NCBI RefSeq assembly: GCF_900167945.1
Contig: NZ_FUZA01000002.1
Span: 434,001 to 498,000 of the forward strand
Length of the DNA stretch: 64,000 bases
Source of the DNA: Dyadobacter psychrophilus
GTDB lineage: Bacteria; Bacteroidota; Bacteroidia; Cytophagales; Spirosomataceae
Reading direction: 5' to 3'
Positions within the stretch are counted from its first letter, which is position 1, and each line of letters begins with the position of its first letter. The position numbers and the translations under genes are program-made. Below, in pieces: positions 1 through 9,900 of the stretch. The notes under the pieces are model-generated. The model made no database searches and was not told the DNA's origin. It saw only the letters and a program-made list of their open reading frames with translations.

Positions 1-133
1 TGGCAACCGTGTCGTCCGTAGAGAATGAATCAACGATGAAAATTTTATCGGTCACCTGAAGCAAGCTTTCTATGCAACGTGCAATGTGCTTGGATTCATT
101 GTGTGTTAAAATGATGACGGACAAATCAATCAT
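1..133 (-). CDS. Glycosyltransferase family 2, N-terminal fragment (runs off the window)
   Basis: Only the first 44 residues are in the window; the rest lies to the left. The ATG is at 131-133 on the minus strand. The opening has a hydrophobic beta strand followed by T-H-N-E (SVIILTHNE), the nucleotide-sugar binding start of GT2 (GT-A fold) enzymes. About 25 residues later comes IFIVDSFSTDDT, the equivalent of the usual VDDgSxDxT stretch. GT2 enzymes transfer sugars from nucleotide donors onto lipid-linked or polysaccharide acceptors at the inner membrane face. It lies 60 bp downstream of a GT4 gene on the same strand, so it probably belongs to the same surface-polysaccharide operon. Acceptor and donor cannot be told from this fragment. 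Confidence 0.8.
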   Translation of the reverse strand, partial: MIDLSVIILTHNESKHIARCIESLLQVTDKIFIVDSFSTDDTVA

Positions 134-193
134 ACCCGGGAGCAACAGTCAGAAATTTACCGATTTGCGGTGATTGGAAACGGCCAAAGATAA

Positions 194-1342
194 TTAGTTT
201 TTTCGAACTTTCTTGTATTCTTCCAATAACTGATTAGCCACATTCCGGATGTCAAAATTTTCCGTTACCATCTTGTAAGCACGATTTGCGAGATCCTGCG
301 CATAAGCCTTATCTTGTAATATTTTAAGAAGGCCCTGGGCTACGCCGTCACTCGTCAGCGGAGTCAGAAAGGCCGCATCGTAGCGCTTTATATAATCTCC
401 GAAACCCACACGGTCTGAAACAATTGCGGGCACTTTTGATGTCATTGCTTCCAGAACGGCGATCGAAAAACCTTCGGAATAGGAGGGGAGAACGAAGAGA
501 TCGGCATCAGCAAGCGCCTCTTTTTTGGCCGTATCGGTCAGCAATCCTACAAGTTTAATCCGGTTTTGAAGATTGTTTTTTCTGATAAAATCTTCTGTTT
601 CCTGCTGGTAACCGTCATCGCCTCCGGCCAGAAAAAGCGTCGCTTTGGGCAGCTGTTTTTCCACTTGTTTGAATGCGGGCAGCAACAGATCCAGACCTTT
701 TTTAATGTTCAGCCTACCCATAAAAAGCACCACTTGCCCGTCTTCGGCAACCTGATGTTTTGCACGAAAACTCCCTTTTGCGGGCAAATTGGCATATTCA
801 GACAATTTCATGCCGTTAGGAACGATCACCATGTTTTTGGGACGATAACCCAGGTAACGGATCACATCCGCCTCTTCATCGGTGTTGTTGATCTGTATAA
901 GGTCTGCTTTGCCCAGAATTTTTTTCTGATAAAGCAGCGTCACAATGTCTTTTTTCCATTTGTGATGCGCCACAGCCCATTTGTCCAGCAAGCCGTGGAT
1001 CGTGATCACCTTCACTGCATTATTAGGGATCAAAAACGGCACCAGACTCCCGAAATGCCAGATTCCATGCATATGGATCACATCGTACTCATGAATGTGA
1101 TGCCTTAAAAACCGATACATTTCAATAGAAAATTCCCGGTAAAAATTACTAACCGGCGTTGTACGGGCAACGGCAAACAACCTGGCGCCTTCGGGCGCGG
1201 GATACATTTCATCGCCGGGCGTCATCGGGCTCAGGATATCCACCTGATGTCCGTGTTTTAGAACTTCCGTGGTGTGGTCGTAAATAATCCTTGCTGGGCC
1301 GCCGATCTCCCAGGTATAAGCGCAAATATTTAAAATCCGCAT
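194..1342 (-). CDS. Glycosyltransferase family 4 (GT-B fold)
   Basis: 382 residues, the usual size for GT4. The N-terminal half begins MRILNICAYTWEIGGPA, with the glycine-rich acceptor-side loop of GT-B enzymes. The C-terminal half has VLFMGRLNIKKGLDLL, the donor-domain start, and PSYSEGFSIAVLEAM, the E-x7-E motif that contacts the nucleotide sugar. There is no signal peptide, so it should act on the cytoplasmic side of the inner membrane, adding a sugar during polysaccharide or lipopolysaccharide assembly. It is 36 bp downstream of a second GT4 gene and upstream of a GT2 gene, all on the minus strand. Family assignment is firm; the sugar transferred is unknown. Confidence 0.92.
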   Translation of the reverse strand: MRILNICAYTWEIGGPARIIYDHTTEVLKHGHQVDILSPMTPGDEMYPAPEGARLFAVARTTPVSNFYREFSIEMYRFLRHHIHEYDVIHMHGIWHFGSLVPFLIPNNAVKVITIHGLLDKWAVAHHKWKKDIVTLLYQKKILGKADLIQINNTDEEADVIRYLGYRPKNMVIVPNGMKLSEYANLPAKGSFRAKHQVAEDGQVVLFMGRLNIKKGLDLLLPAFKQVEKQLPKATLFLAGGDDGYQQETEDFIRKNNLQNRIKLVGLLTDTAKKEALADADLFVLPSYSEGFSIAVLEAMTSKVPAIVSDRVGFGDYIKRYDAAFLTPLTSDGVAQGLLKILQDKAYAQDLANRAYKMVTENFDIRNVANQLLEEYKKVRKN

Positions 1343-1378
1343 GCGTGTATTTCGTGTATTAAACTGATCATAAATCTG

Positions 1379-2524
1379 TTATACTAAATTGTGATAACAG
1401 TCCGCCATTTGCCGTGCCACTTGGGTGGACGAAAACGGTGCAATGAGTCGGCGTGACTCCCTACCCATGACGGATATTTTGTCTAAATTTTTTATAAAGA
1501 AAATCATTGCAGTTTCCAGTTCCTGCTGGCTATCGGGGTCAAAAGTAAAACCGTTCACGCCATTTTCAACCAAATCGGCCACACAGCCGCAATTCTTTGA
1601 CACGATTACCGGCATTCCGCAAACCATGGCTTCGTTCACCACCAATCCCCAGGGTTCTGATTTGCTCGGTAAAACCAGCACATCGCAATGCACCAGCATA
1701 TCCGGAACCTTATACCAGGGAAGTCCGCCAGTGAATGAGACTTTGTGTTGGAGTTGCAGCTCTTTCGTCAGATTTTCGAGCGAGGACCGTTCGGGGCCGT
1801 CACCGATAAACATAATTTCCCACGGCCACAATTCTGCGTCCAAAGGAACAACCTTCGCAAAAGCCCGTAATAATGTTTCGAGGTTTTTTTCCGGCGCCAG
1901 TCGTCCCACAAAAACGAAGCGTGCTACCCGTGCAATATTCACATTCTCCTGCTTACCAGTATTGTAGCGGGAGCTGACCACTGCTTCATCGATCACGGCC
2001 GCATTTCTTACCGGAATCTGCGCGGGTTTTACACCCAGGCTTTCCAGGTATTCCGAAGAGGTTTTACCAAAACAGAAAAATGCATTTGCCCGGTTGACAA
2101 TCAATTTTTTCAAAGATTCCTTTAAAAATGACCGGCTGTTATCCGCCGAAGACGATTCGGAAGAAAGCACGACTTTGACGCCTTTTGTTCTCGCATAAAA
2201 CATAAGCAAGACCTGCGCGGGATCAAAATAACCCGTAATGTTAAGAACCGTAGGTTTATATGCGTCGAAAGCAGCGAACAAAGCGGCGCGCCTTTCCTTA
2301 AAGCCGACCTGATCCAGGCTCCGCTGAAAAAGGACCTGGTAGGGATAGTCATAAGTGATCGTATCATCACTTTGCATGACGCTGCGGCTTGCTTCGTAAA
2401 GGGCAATTTGAATCACCAGAAAGTCACTATCCGGATAATTTTCCTTAAATGCGCGATGGATCTCGCTGAAAAGCCGCGACTTATAATGCGCCCATAACTG
2501 ATTATGTATAACAAGCACGCGCAT
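1379..2524 (-). CDS. Glycosyltransferase family 4, second copy type
   Basis: 381 residues. The donor domain begins around residue 205 (FVFVGRLAPEKNLETLL) and carries PSKSEPWGLVVNEAM, the E-x7-E motif, followed by GMPVIVS. The N-terminal domain lacks the clear glycine loop of the neighbouring GT4 and is rich in aromatic residues, so the two are not close duplicates and probably use different acceptors. Its ATG overlaps the TAA of the upstream SGNH gene by one base (2522-2526), which suggests translational coupling. Cytoplasmic, with a role in surface-polysaccharide synthesis inferred from the cluster. Donor and acceptor are unknown. Confidence 0.9.
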   Translation of the reverse strand: MRVLVIHNQLWAHYKSRLFSEIHRAFKENYPDSDFLVIQIALYEASRSVMQSDDTITYDYPYQVLFQRSLDQVGFKERRAALFAAFDAYKPTVLNITGYFDPAQVLLMFYARTKGVKVVLSSESSSADNSRSFLKESLKKLIVNRANAFFCFGKTSSEYLESLGVKPAQIPVRNAAVIDEAVVSSRYNTGKQENVNIARVARFVFVGRLAPEKNLETLLRAFAKVVPLDAELWPWEIMFIGDGPERSSLENLTKELQLQHKVSFTGGLPWYKVPDMLVHCDVLVLPSKSEPWGLVVNEAMVCGMPVIVSKNCGCVADLVENGVNGFTFDPDSQQELETAMIFFIKNLDKISVMGRESRRLIAPFSSTQVARQMADCYHNLV

Positions 2525-3525
2525 TATTTTTTCAGATTTAAATATTCCTGAAACAAAGGATAAAGATTATTGGCCAGAAAAAGCTGCCCCTGGCTGTTGT
2601 AATGCACAACATCCAGCTTTCTGTAATATTTTTTATCAATCCCCAGACTGAACTCGTTGATAAGCCGGATGTTCTTTTGGATGGCGTATGCCATGATTTC
2701 ATCACCCTGATCATTAAAATGGCCCAACTCGACTTCGGAAGTTTCGGGGTGAAGATAAATGAACATCGGGATGGAATCTCTTTCTGCCAGGTCGTAAAGC
2801 TGATCGTAACCCGGGTTGAAGGTTAATCCCGGCTTTCTGATCCCCGAATCGTTTAATTTTTCTTTTTTGACTGAATCTTTTTTTATAGAATCCAGAAGCA
2901 CTTTTTCGGGATCCTGTTCTACTGTCGGGGCGAAAAACCAGGTGTTGAAATAATAAAAGAAAATCCAGCGGTAACGGTCCCATAGCTCGTAAAGAGCAAC
3001 TTTATATTGCTTGTCGGGCCAGCCGGGATCATTGCCCACAAGGTTTTGATGCGACATAATATCGTGCGCATCGTGGCTGCTGGTAACCAGGCACATGAGT
3101 TTAGCCTTAAATGTGCCGTATCGTTTCAGGTAAGCCGCAATGTTATCAGGGCCCCATGAGCCTGCCGAAATATTCAGTACGCGGACGCGCTTGTTGAAAT
3201 CTTTCAGAAACCACTTTTCAAGTAATGTGGAAGCAATGCTGTCCTGGTCGGTAAGGCTGCCACCGTTTACAACGGAATCGCCGATCAGGAGGATTACAAT
3301 GCTGTCCGAAGGAAGAATTTCCTCGTTGCGCATGGATAAACTGTTGGTGCGCACATTGTATCCAAACCTTGTAACGTCTTGACTTGGTGCATATATGTAT
3401 TCAAAATCGGGATCCGATACATATAGCGGAGAATTACAGAAGCCGTATTTATATCTTAAAACAACTTCCGCAGTAATCGCCAGGATCACTACGAGGATTA
3501 AGAATCTATAAAAATATTTTAACAT
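2524..3525 (-). CDS. Membrane-anchored SGNH/GDSL-type hydrolase
   Basis: 333 residues. A single N-terminal hydrophobic segment (about residues 5-21) should anchor it, with the catalytic domain outside the cytoplasm. The nucleophile block is IGDSVVNGG with Ser84. A second block, AGSWGPDN, fits the Gly/Asn oxyanion positions, and DVVHYNSQGQ near the C-terminus matches the D-x-x-H catalytic pair. Such proteins in polysaccharide clusters often add or remove O-acetyl groups, and here the gene leads into two glycosyltransferases with an overlapping stop/start. Substrate and direction of reaction are inferred from context only. It is the first visible gene of the minus-strand operon. Confidence 0.75.
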   Translation of the reverse strand: MLKYFYRFLILVVILAITAEVVLRYKYGFCNSPLYVSDPDFEYIYAPSQDVTRFGYNVRTNSLSMRNEEILPSDSIVILLIGDSVVNGGSLTDQDSIASTLLEKWFLKDFNKRVRVLNISAGSWGPDNIAAYLKRYGTFKAKLMCLVTSSHDAHDIMSHQNLVGNDPGWPDKQYKVALYELWDRYRWIFFYYFNTWFFAPTVEQDPEKVLLDSIKKDSVKKEKLNDSGIRKPGLTFNPGYDQLYDLAERDSIPMFIYLHPETSEVELGHFNDQGDEIMAYAIQKNIRLINEFSLGIDKKYYRKLDVVHYNSQGQLFLANNLYPLFQEYLNLKK

Positions 3526-3722
3526 TAAAGAAAACGCTGTGTCCGCTGCAAATGCGCATGCAAATTTAGAATTACTTTTTCCAATTACGACTTTTTAACA
3601 AATACGGGGAATAAATTAACATAAATGCAGGAAACTGGAATGGTTCTTTCACATAATCTGAACGAGGTTAGCAATGGCTTATCAGCTTATTTAAACAGAT
3701 TTTTCCTTTAAATCATATCATT

Positions 3723-4601
3723 ATGAAGTGGATAGAATCACAAACGGAAACCACAGGAGAACCTGTAAAATTGTTTGTTCAGGACGTAGGGCAGGGTAAG
3801 CCCGCCGTTTTTATTTCAGACTGGCCGCTGAGCCACGAAATGTGGGAATATCAGTTTAATGTGCTGCCAAAGCATGGAATCCGCTGCATTGGATACGATC
3901 GCCGTGGTTTTGGTAAGTCGGACAAGCCCTGGGAAAGTTACGATTACAACACATTAGCGGCTGACTTGAAAGCTGTGCTGGACGGTCTTGACCTGCACGA
4001 CGTAACATTGGTAGGCTTCTCCATGGGCGGTGGCGAAGTGGTCCGCTATCTTGCCAAATACGGAAGCGAGCGCGTTTCCAAAGCGGTCCTGATCAGTTCT
4101 GTGGTTCCCTATATGTTGCAAACAGATGACAATCCGGATGGGTTGCCGAAGGAAGTGTTTGATGGATTTGTGGAAAATGTTGAGTCGGACAGGCCAAAGT
4201 TTCTGGCGGGTTTTGCCAAGGATTTTTATGGCAATTCATTGCTGAACAATGCAGTAAGTGACGAAATCCTTAACTGGCACAGCATACTGGCACTGCAAGG
4301 TTCGGGACGGGCTACAACACAATGTATCAGAAGTTTCAGCGCAACGGATTTCAGAAATGAAGTTTCGATGATAGACGTTCCTGTGCTGATCATTCACGGC
4401 GATTCCGACAAGATCGTGCCTATCAAGATTAGCAGCGACATTACATCGGATCTGCTTCCCGGGGCCGAATACATTGTTTACGAAGGTGCCCCGCACGGAC
4501 TTTTTGTTACGCAGAAAGAAAGGCTGAATGAAAATCTCATCCAGTTCATTAACCAGGAAGTGGTTACCATCTCCAATCCTTACGCGGATATCACAACTTA
4601 A
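3723..4601 (+). CDS. Alpha/beta hydrolase of the non-haem chloroperoxidase/arylesterase type
   Basis: 292 residues with no signal peptide, so probably cytoplasmic. The nucleophile elbow is GFSMGGG with Ser100. The oxyanion strand YDRRGFGKSD precedes it. The acid is in IIHGDSDKIVP and the histidine in GAPHGLF near the C-terminus, giving a complete Ser-Asp-His triad. This order and the YDRRGFG motif are typical of cofactor-free haloperoxidases and arylesterases, which in vivo usually act as esterases. It stands alone, convergent with the VOC gene to its right, with a hairpin between them. The natural substrate cannot be predicted. Confidence 0.85.
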   Translation: MKWIESQTETTGEPVKLFVQDVGQGKPAVFISDWPLSHEMWEYQFNVLPKHGIRCIGYDRRGFGKSDKPWESYDYNTLAADLKAVLDGLDLHDVTLVGFSMGGGEVVRYLAKYGSERVSKAVLISSVVPYMLQTDDNPDGLPKEVFDGFVENVESDRPKFLAGFAKDFYGNSLLNNAVSDEILNWHSILALQGSGRATTQCIRSFSATDFRNEVSMIDVPVLIIHGDSDKIVPIKISSDITSDLLPGAEYIVYEGAPHGLFVTQKERLNENLIQFINQEVVTISNPYADITT

Positions 4602-4606
4602 TCATT

Positions 4607-4645
4607 ATGTTAGCCTGCAACCCCGGTTTGGTTTCAGGCTAACAT
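4607..4645. terminator. Hairpin between convergent genes
   Basis: A perfect 11-bp inverted repeat (ATGTTAGCCTG at 4607-4617, CAGGCTAACAT at 4635-4645) with a 17-nt loop sits just after the hydrolase stop and overlaps the stop of the opposing VOC gene. The T-run is short, so termination efficiency is uncertain, but position and symmetry suit a bidirectional terminator. Confidence 0.5.
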
Positions 4646-5002
4646 TTCTATCAGCTCGATGCGATTGCCGAACGGATCGCGAAACGAAAATCGCTTCCGG
4701 TCCGGAATAGGGCTATCATTCCTGACCGCGATTCCATGTTTTTCCAGCAATTCACGCGCAACTTCAAGGTTTTTTACCTCAAACGCGGGATGCCTTTGCG
4801 AAATCTCTGAGGAATGTTCAGCGCGGATATGCAGTTCAATGTCGCCCAACTGAAACCAAATTGCGCCGTTAGGAAGCGGATAACCCATATCTTTCAATTC
4901 TTCCAGCCCCAGCACGCCGCCATAAAATTCCCTCGCAGCCTCTTCCGCACCTTCGGGAATGCATAGCATAATATGGTTAAGCCTTTCAAATTCAATTTTC
5001 AT
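4634..5002 (-). CDS. VOC-superfamily (glyoxalase/bleomycin-resistance fold) protein
   Basis: 122 residues, one complete VOC unit of two beta-alpha-beta3 modules. The start FERLNHIMLCIPEG supplies the first metal-type histidine position. IWFQLGDIELHIRAE and the end FRDPFGNRIELIEM are characteristic of the family, with Glu at the final metal position. Members are lyases, dioxygenases or binding proteins, and sequence alone does not separate them here. It is monocistronic, 28 bp from the amidohydrolase stop upstream. Glyoxalase I activity is possible but not supported by any specific motif. Confidence 0.8.
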   Translation of the reverse strand: MKIEFERLNHIMLCIPEGAEEAAREFYGGVLGLEELKDMGYPLPNGAIWFQLGDIELHIRAEHSSEISQRHPAFEVKNLEVARELLEKHGIAVRNDSPIPDRKRFSFRDPFGNRIELIEMLA

Positions 5003-5030
5003 AGTTAGGAGTGTTTTAATCTGATAATTT

Positions 5031-6365
5031 TCACAAAGGTCCTTTGCTCACCTGCCGCCCGTCTTTCCAGACTGCCTCGATCTTGCGTGTATTTTTTATA
5101 TCATTTGCAGGATTAGCGCTTAAAATGATCAGATCGGCTTTTTTTCCACGGGTCAATGTGCCCAGTTCATTTTCAACCTTTAACGCTTTGGCGGCATTCT
5201 GGGTTGCCAGCATGATCGCCTGAATAGGCGTAAGCCCCGCCTCAACCATCAATTCCAGCTCCAAATGTTCGGTAAAACCTTGCGTCCGGATCGGGAAAGC
5301 ACCGGAATCTGTGCCTAATGCAACCGTTACGCCCGCGTCCATGATCTTTTTTAAGTTGATCAATGCGGTTCTGAATGCAGCTGAATTGCGTTCATAGTCT
5401 GGTGAAGTCCGTATTTTTTCCGCGTAAGCCGGATCTGTAATCATTTCATACACACCCGGTTCGAGTGACCTTTTGAAAAATTCATCATTAATCCAATCGG
5501 GCTGGTTGGCATATGCAAACTGGTATTCATCCAATGATAATGTGGGAATATAAATGACATTCTTTTCCTTCATTGCATTCAAAAGCTCGCCATCCACCGG
5601 CCTGTCGCGAATGCTGTGCGCAATGATGTCGATGCCAGCGTCGGTCAGCAGACGCGCGTCCTCTGCATAAAACAAATGCGCAGCCACGCGGATGTTTCGC
5701 TTGTGAGCCTCTGCAATAATGGCCTGGTAAATCTCCGGTTTCATTTTTTGCGCATTGCCGCCATGATCGTCTACCCAGATTTTAACAACAGTTGGTTTAA
5801 GGGGAACGAGTTTGTCAATCATAGCAGGAACTTCTTCGGGCGTTTCAGGGCGCAGCAACAGGTTCATCCAGGAGCCCGGATTAGGATCAGGCGTATTAAA
5901 TCCATAACCAGCAGAAAACAAGCGCGCTCCCGGAAGTAGCCCCGCCACGGTAGAATCCCGCAGCCCTTCAAAAATCAGCGGCCTGTCTGTTCCCATAGCC
6001 AGCACTGCATTAACGCCGTAATCCTGATATTTTTGAAGGTGGCGGAGCACATTCTCCCTTGTGTAATTGTCCGCCGACGAAGTCGTTCCTTTCAACGTTC
6101 CCACATGGGCGTGCGCACTGATGAGCGAGGGAATCACAGTCTTTCCCGTCAGATTGATCTCTTTTGCGCCTTTAAGCTTAATATTGGATTCTACCGCGAC
6201 CACCCGTCCATCCATGATAAGGATATCCGCTCCCTCGCGCGGCTCCTCGCCGGTTCCGTCAATGACCGTGGCATTTTTCAATATGATCGCTCCTGGCTGG
6301 GCAATGGCAGAAAAGCCGGTTGTCAGCATTAGAAAGAGGAAAAGGACAATCACAGGATTTTTCAT
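5031..6365 (-). CDS. Exported amidohydrolase-family metalloenzyme
   Basis: 444 residues. A signal peptide is visible (residues 1-22, hydrophobic core then AIAQ). The mature protein opens with the small beta domain typical of imidazolonepropionase-like amidohydrolases, followed by the metal motif SAHAHV. Later metal or catalytic positions are TVVKIWVDDHGG (candidate lysine), AAHLFYAED, IAHSIRD and GTDSGAFP. The C-terminus ends in GKKADLIILSANP...WKDGRQV, a family signature. It should hydrolyse a C-N bond, for example in a cyclic amide or dipeptide, in the periplasm. It resembles the amidohydrolase at 22202 in class but not closely. Substrate unknown. Confidence 0.85.
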   Translation of the reverse strand: MKNPVIVLFLFLMLTTGFSAIAQPGAIILKNATVIDGTGEEPREGADILIMDGRVVAVESNIKLKGAKEINLTGKTVIPSLISAHAHVGTLKGTTSSADNYTRENVLRHLQKYQDYGVNAVLAMGTDRPLIFEGLRDSTVAGLLPGARLFSAGYGFNTPDPNPGSWMNLLLRPETPEEVPAMIDKLVPLKPTVVKIWVDDHGGNAQKMKPEIYQAIIAEAHKRNIRVAAHLFYAEDARLLTDAGIDIIAHSIRDRPVDGELLNAMKEKNVIYIPTLSLDEYQFAYANQPDWINDEFFKRSLEPGVYEMITDPAYAEKIRTSPDYERNSAAFRTALINLKKIMDAGVTVALGTDSGAFPIRTQGFTEHLELELMVEAGLTPIQAIMLATQNAAKALKVENELGTLTRGKKADLIILSANPANDIKNTRKIEAVWKDGRQVSKGPL

Positions 6366-6503
6366 AAATATGAGTTTTGAGAAACTTGCATTATAACCGT
6401 ACCCGTTTTCTAAACAATGTTTTGCTGGTACAGGTTTTGTATAATAGGAAGAATATTTTCAAAAGGTTAAAGTAAATTATTTCAACTTATAAATTTTGAA
6501 ATC

Positions 6504-6680
6504 ATGGCAAAGTATTCAAAAAAGGCGGGAGAAAAGGTCGAGGAAGCTATGCATGAGCAGAAGGAAGGCAAACTGAAAACAGGTTCCGGGAAAAAGGTTA
6601 CATCCAAAAAACAAGCGGTCGCTATCGGTTTGTCCGAAGCTAGAAAAGAAGGCGCCAAAGTGCCTAAAAAGAAAAGCTGA
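6504..6680 (+). CDS. Small basic DUF6496-type protein
   Basis: 58 residues, very rich in lysine. It begins MAKYSKKAGEKVEEAMHE, has a central GSGKKVTSKKQAVAIGLSEAR block and ends in KVPKKK. This pattern (KYSKKAxxKV, SGKKVTSRKQAIAIGLSEARK) is what I recall for the DUF6496 family, small proteins common in soil bacteria whose role is not established. The charge suggests nucleic-acid binding or a stress-linked role, which is inference. It is followed 20 bp later by a strong hairpin terminator and has its own upstream space, so it is probably a monocistronic unit. The opposite-strand frame here is a shadow. Confidence 0.75.
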   Translation: MAKYSKKAGEKVEEAMHEQKEGKLKTGSGKKVTSKKQAVAIGLSEARKEGAKVPKKKS

Positions 6681-6700
6681 ACCATCCTTTCCGACAGTCG

Positions 6701-6738
6701 TCCCTTTACCTGATCCACGTCAGATAAAGGGATTTTTT
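6701..6738 (+). terminator. Rho-independent terminator after the DUF6496-type gene
   Basis: TCCCTTTACCTGA (6701-6713) pairs with TCAGATAAAGGGA (6720-6732) with one mismatch, followed by six T residues (6733-6738). It is oriented for the small gene ending at 6680. Confidence 0.75.
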
Positions 6739-6901
6739 GTGTCTCATAGTCAGATGCTACGCTGAAAAATAGAAATACTTCGCACGCATGCTTAAAAGTA
6801 TTACAAACACCATTGTTTTAAGGGTTGAGGTATTCAAATAAAAGCTATCTTGTACGGATATAGGTAATTGTAAAGCTGACGTTTAATTGCATGAGCTTTT
6901 G

Positions 6902-9900
6902 ATGATGAACACTTCAAGTAGAGCAATGTCTGAGGAACAAAACGAACCAAAATATGCCAGTGACTTTCAGCTCTTTCAGACTTTCCTGGGAAGCCATTCC
7001 ATGTACGTAGTTTGTACGGATACCAATGGAAATTATACTTTCGTAAACGACTATTTCTGCAATTTCTATGGAATGAAACGCGAAGACATCCTGGGGCAAT
7101 CGTCCCTGCTGGGTGTTGTTGCCGAAGACATAGAAAAGTGCCTGCAAGTAGGGGAGCTTTGCGTGGTTAGTCCCCGCAAACCGCATTCTGTAACATTGCG
7201 TAAAACTTCGAAGTATGGCGGGATCAAAACAACGCAGTGGGAATTTACCGGGCTGACGGACGAGTCGGGCACTGTAAAGGAGATTTTTTGCATGGGTTAC
7301 GACATCACGCAAAAGGTGAAAACAGAGCAGGATCTGTCTGTTCTGGTGTCTAACGTGCAGGATGTGCTTTTTACATTATCTCCCGGCTTGATATTTACTT
7401 ACGTGTCGCCCAGCTGGACAAAAGTTTATGGTTACCATATCAAAGAAACACTTGGAAATTCCTTTACAAACTACATACACCCGGACGACCTGCATTTTTG
7501 CACGGCATCACTGCTGAAAATTGTTGAAACAAATACACCGATTCGCGGAGGCATAGAACACCGTATCCTGCATAAGAACGGAACCTGGTCATGGAGCAAT
7601 ACCAACGCAAGTATTGATAGCCGGAGCAAGGAGATCATTCTTACCAGCCATAACATCACCGAGCTGCGCCGTTCGCGGGAAAGATTGAAGGAGCTTGCCA
7701 TTGTTGCCTCCAATACAACAGACTACATTGTTATCACGGACAACAGGGGATACATTACCTGGGTTAATAAGGCCTACGAAAACCAGACCGGCTACACCCG
7801 GCGTGAAGTCAAAGGCCTTAACCCGGCGGAGCTGCTTTGTGGCCCGGACACGGATATGCGGACCATAGAAAAGATTTACGAGGGAAGCAGGGATAAAAAA
7901 ATTGTCCAGGTTGAGATCTTATGTTATAAAAAGAGCGGGGAAAGTTATTGGGTGGATTTAAAAATTACACCCGTTTTTGATGATAAAGGCAATTGTACCA
8001 ATTATATAGCCATTGAAAGGGACATTACCGCACGAAAAAAATCAGATGATGAGCTGCGGCGTATGAAAAACCTGCTGGAACAAACCAATAGCGTCGCCAG
8101 GATTGGCGGCTGGGAATTGAATGCGAAGTCTGGCGAGCTATACTGGTCAACCATCACCAAACAGATCCATGAAGTTGAGGAAGATTTCAAGCCCGATGCC
8201 AATGTGGCCATAGCGTTTTACAAGGAAGGCAACAGCCGCGACACAATCAACCAGGTGGTGATGGCCGGTCTCACAAATGGTACGCCCTGGGATAACGAGT
8301 TGCAGCTTATCACTGCGAAAGGCAATGAAGTTTGGGTCAGGACAATCGGCAAGGCAGAAATGGTCAACGGCGAATGTGTCAGGGTTTTTGGTGCATTTCA
8401 GGACATAACCCGCCGTAAACGCTCAGAAATGGCAATCCTGAACTCGGAAGCCAAATTTCGGAGTCTATACGACTCAACCAGCGATGCCGTAGTGTTGTTT
8501 GACCGGAAAGGATATCTGGATTGCAACCGCGCCGCATTGAAAATGTTTAAACTGCAATCCGTGGATATGCTCGTTGGCAAAACGCATGAGGAACTGGCCG
8601 CGGCAACCTACACATCATATGACCAACTTGCCGGAATTGCAAAGGAGAATCTGGAAACGGTCTACGAGCGAGGCAGCCACAGTTTCGAGTGGGTTTTCAA
8701 ACGCTTTGGGCCGGATACTGACAGTTTCGTAGCCGAAGTGCTCCTGAACCTGATCAATGTAAATGACTCCCAGATTATCCAGGCCGTGATCCGTGACATT
8801 ACCTTACGTAAACAGGCGGAACTAGAACTGCTTGAAGCACGCGAACAGGCAGAATCTGCCAGTAAGCTAAAATCTGAATTTCTTGCCAATATGAGCCATG
8901 AAATCCGTACGCCGCTCAACGGGGTTGTAGGATTTACGGATCTGCTGATGAAAACGAACCTGGACGAAACCCAGCAACAGTATATGTCCATGGTTTTCCA
9001 GTCCGCTAATTCGCTGCTGGAAATCATCAACGACATTCTTGATTTCTCCAAAATTGAAGCGGGTAAACTGGAATTGCGTTACGAGAAAACAGACTTGCTG
9101 ACAATCTGCGGACAAGTATCAGATATGCTTACTTATCAGGCGCAGCAAAAGCACCTGGAAATGCTCCTGAACATTCCGGCCAACATTCCGCATTATGTGT
9201 GGGCAGATCCGCTGCGACTAAAACAGGTTTTGGCCAATTTGCTGAGCAATGCGGTCAAATTCACAATGAGTGGGGAGATCGAGCTGAAAATAGCATTGCT
9301 GGATCGCAGCAATGAGGACGTTACGGTCCGGTTTTCGGTAAGGGACACCGGTATCGGGATCGAGCCGCAGAACCAGCGGAAGATTTTTGATGCTTTTGCG
9401 CAGGAAGATTCTTCAACGACCAAGCGTTTCGGCGGCACAGGTCTCGGACTGACGATTTCCAACAGCCTCCTTGAACTAATGAACAGCAGATTGCAGCTCA
9501 CCAGCCGGACAAACGCAGGCAGCACTTTCTTTTTTGACGTTACCTTTCAGATCATCCCGGATGGCGAGGAATTCGTTTGGGATAATACCGACAATATCAA
9601 ACGCGTCCTAGTGGTGGACGATAACGTGAACAACGGAAACATTCTGGCCGATATTCTGAGCAATAAAGAGATACGCTCGGACATTGTTCCGAGTGGAGAG
9701 GAGGCATTGGAAAAATTGTTTTCTGATGTAAAATACGATGTTGTTTTAATGGATTGTCAAATGCCCGGCCTTGACGGCATTGAAACGATTCGCCAGGTGC
9801 GCACCAGCGAGCATCCCGAATTACGAAGCCTGCCCATTATCCTGCTCAATGATTCTTTTGAAGAGGAAACACTTACTGCCGTCATGGCTGAGCTGAACAT

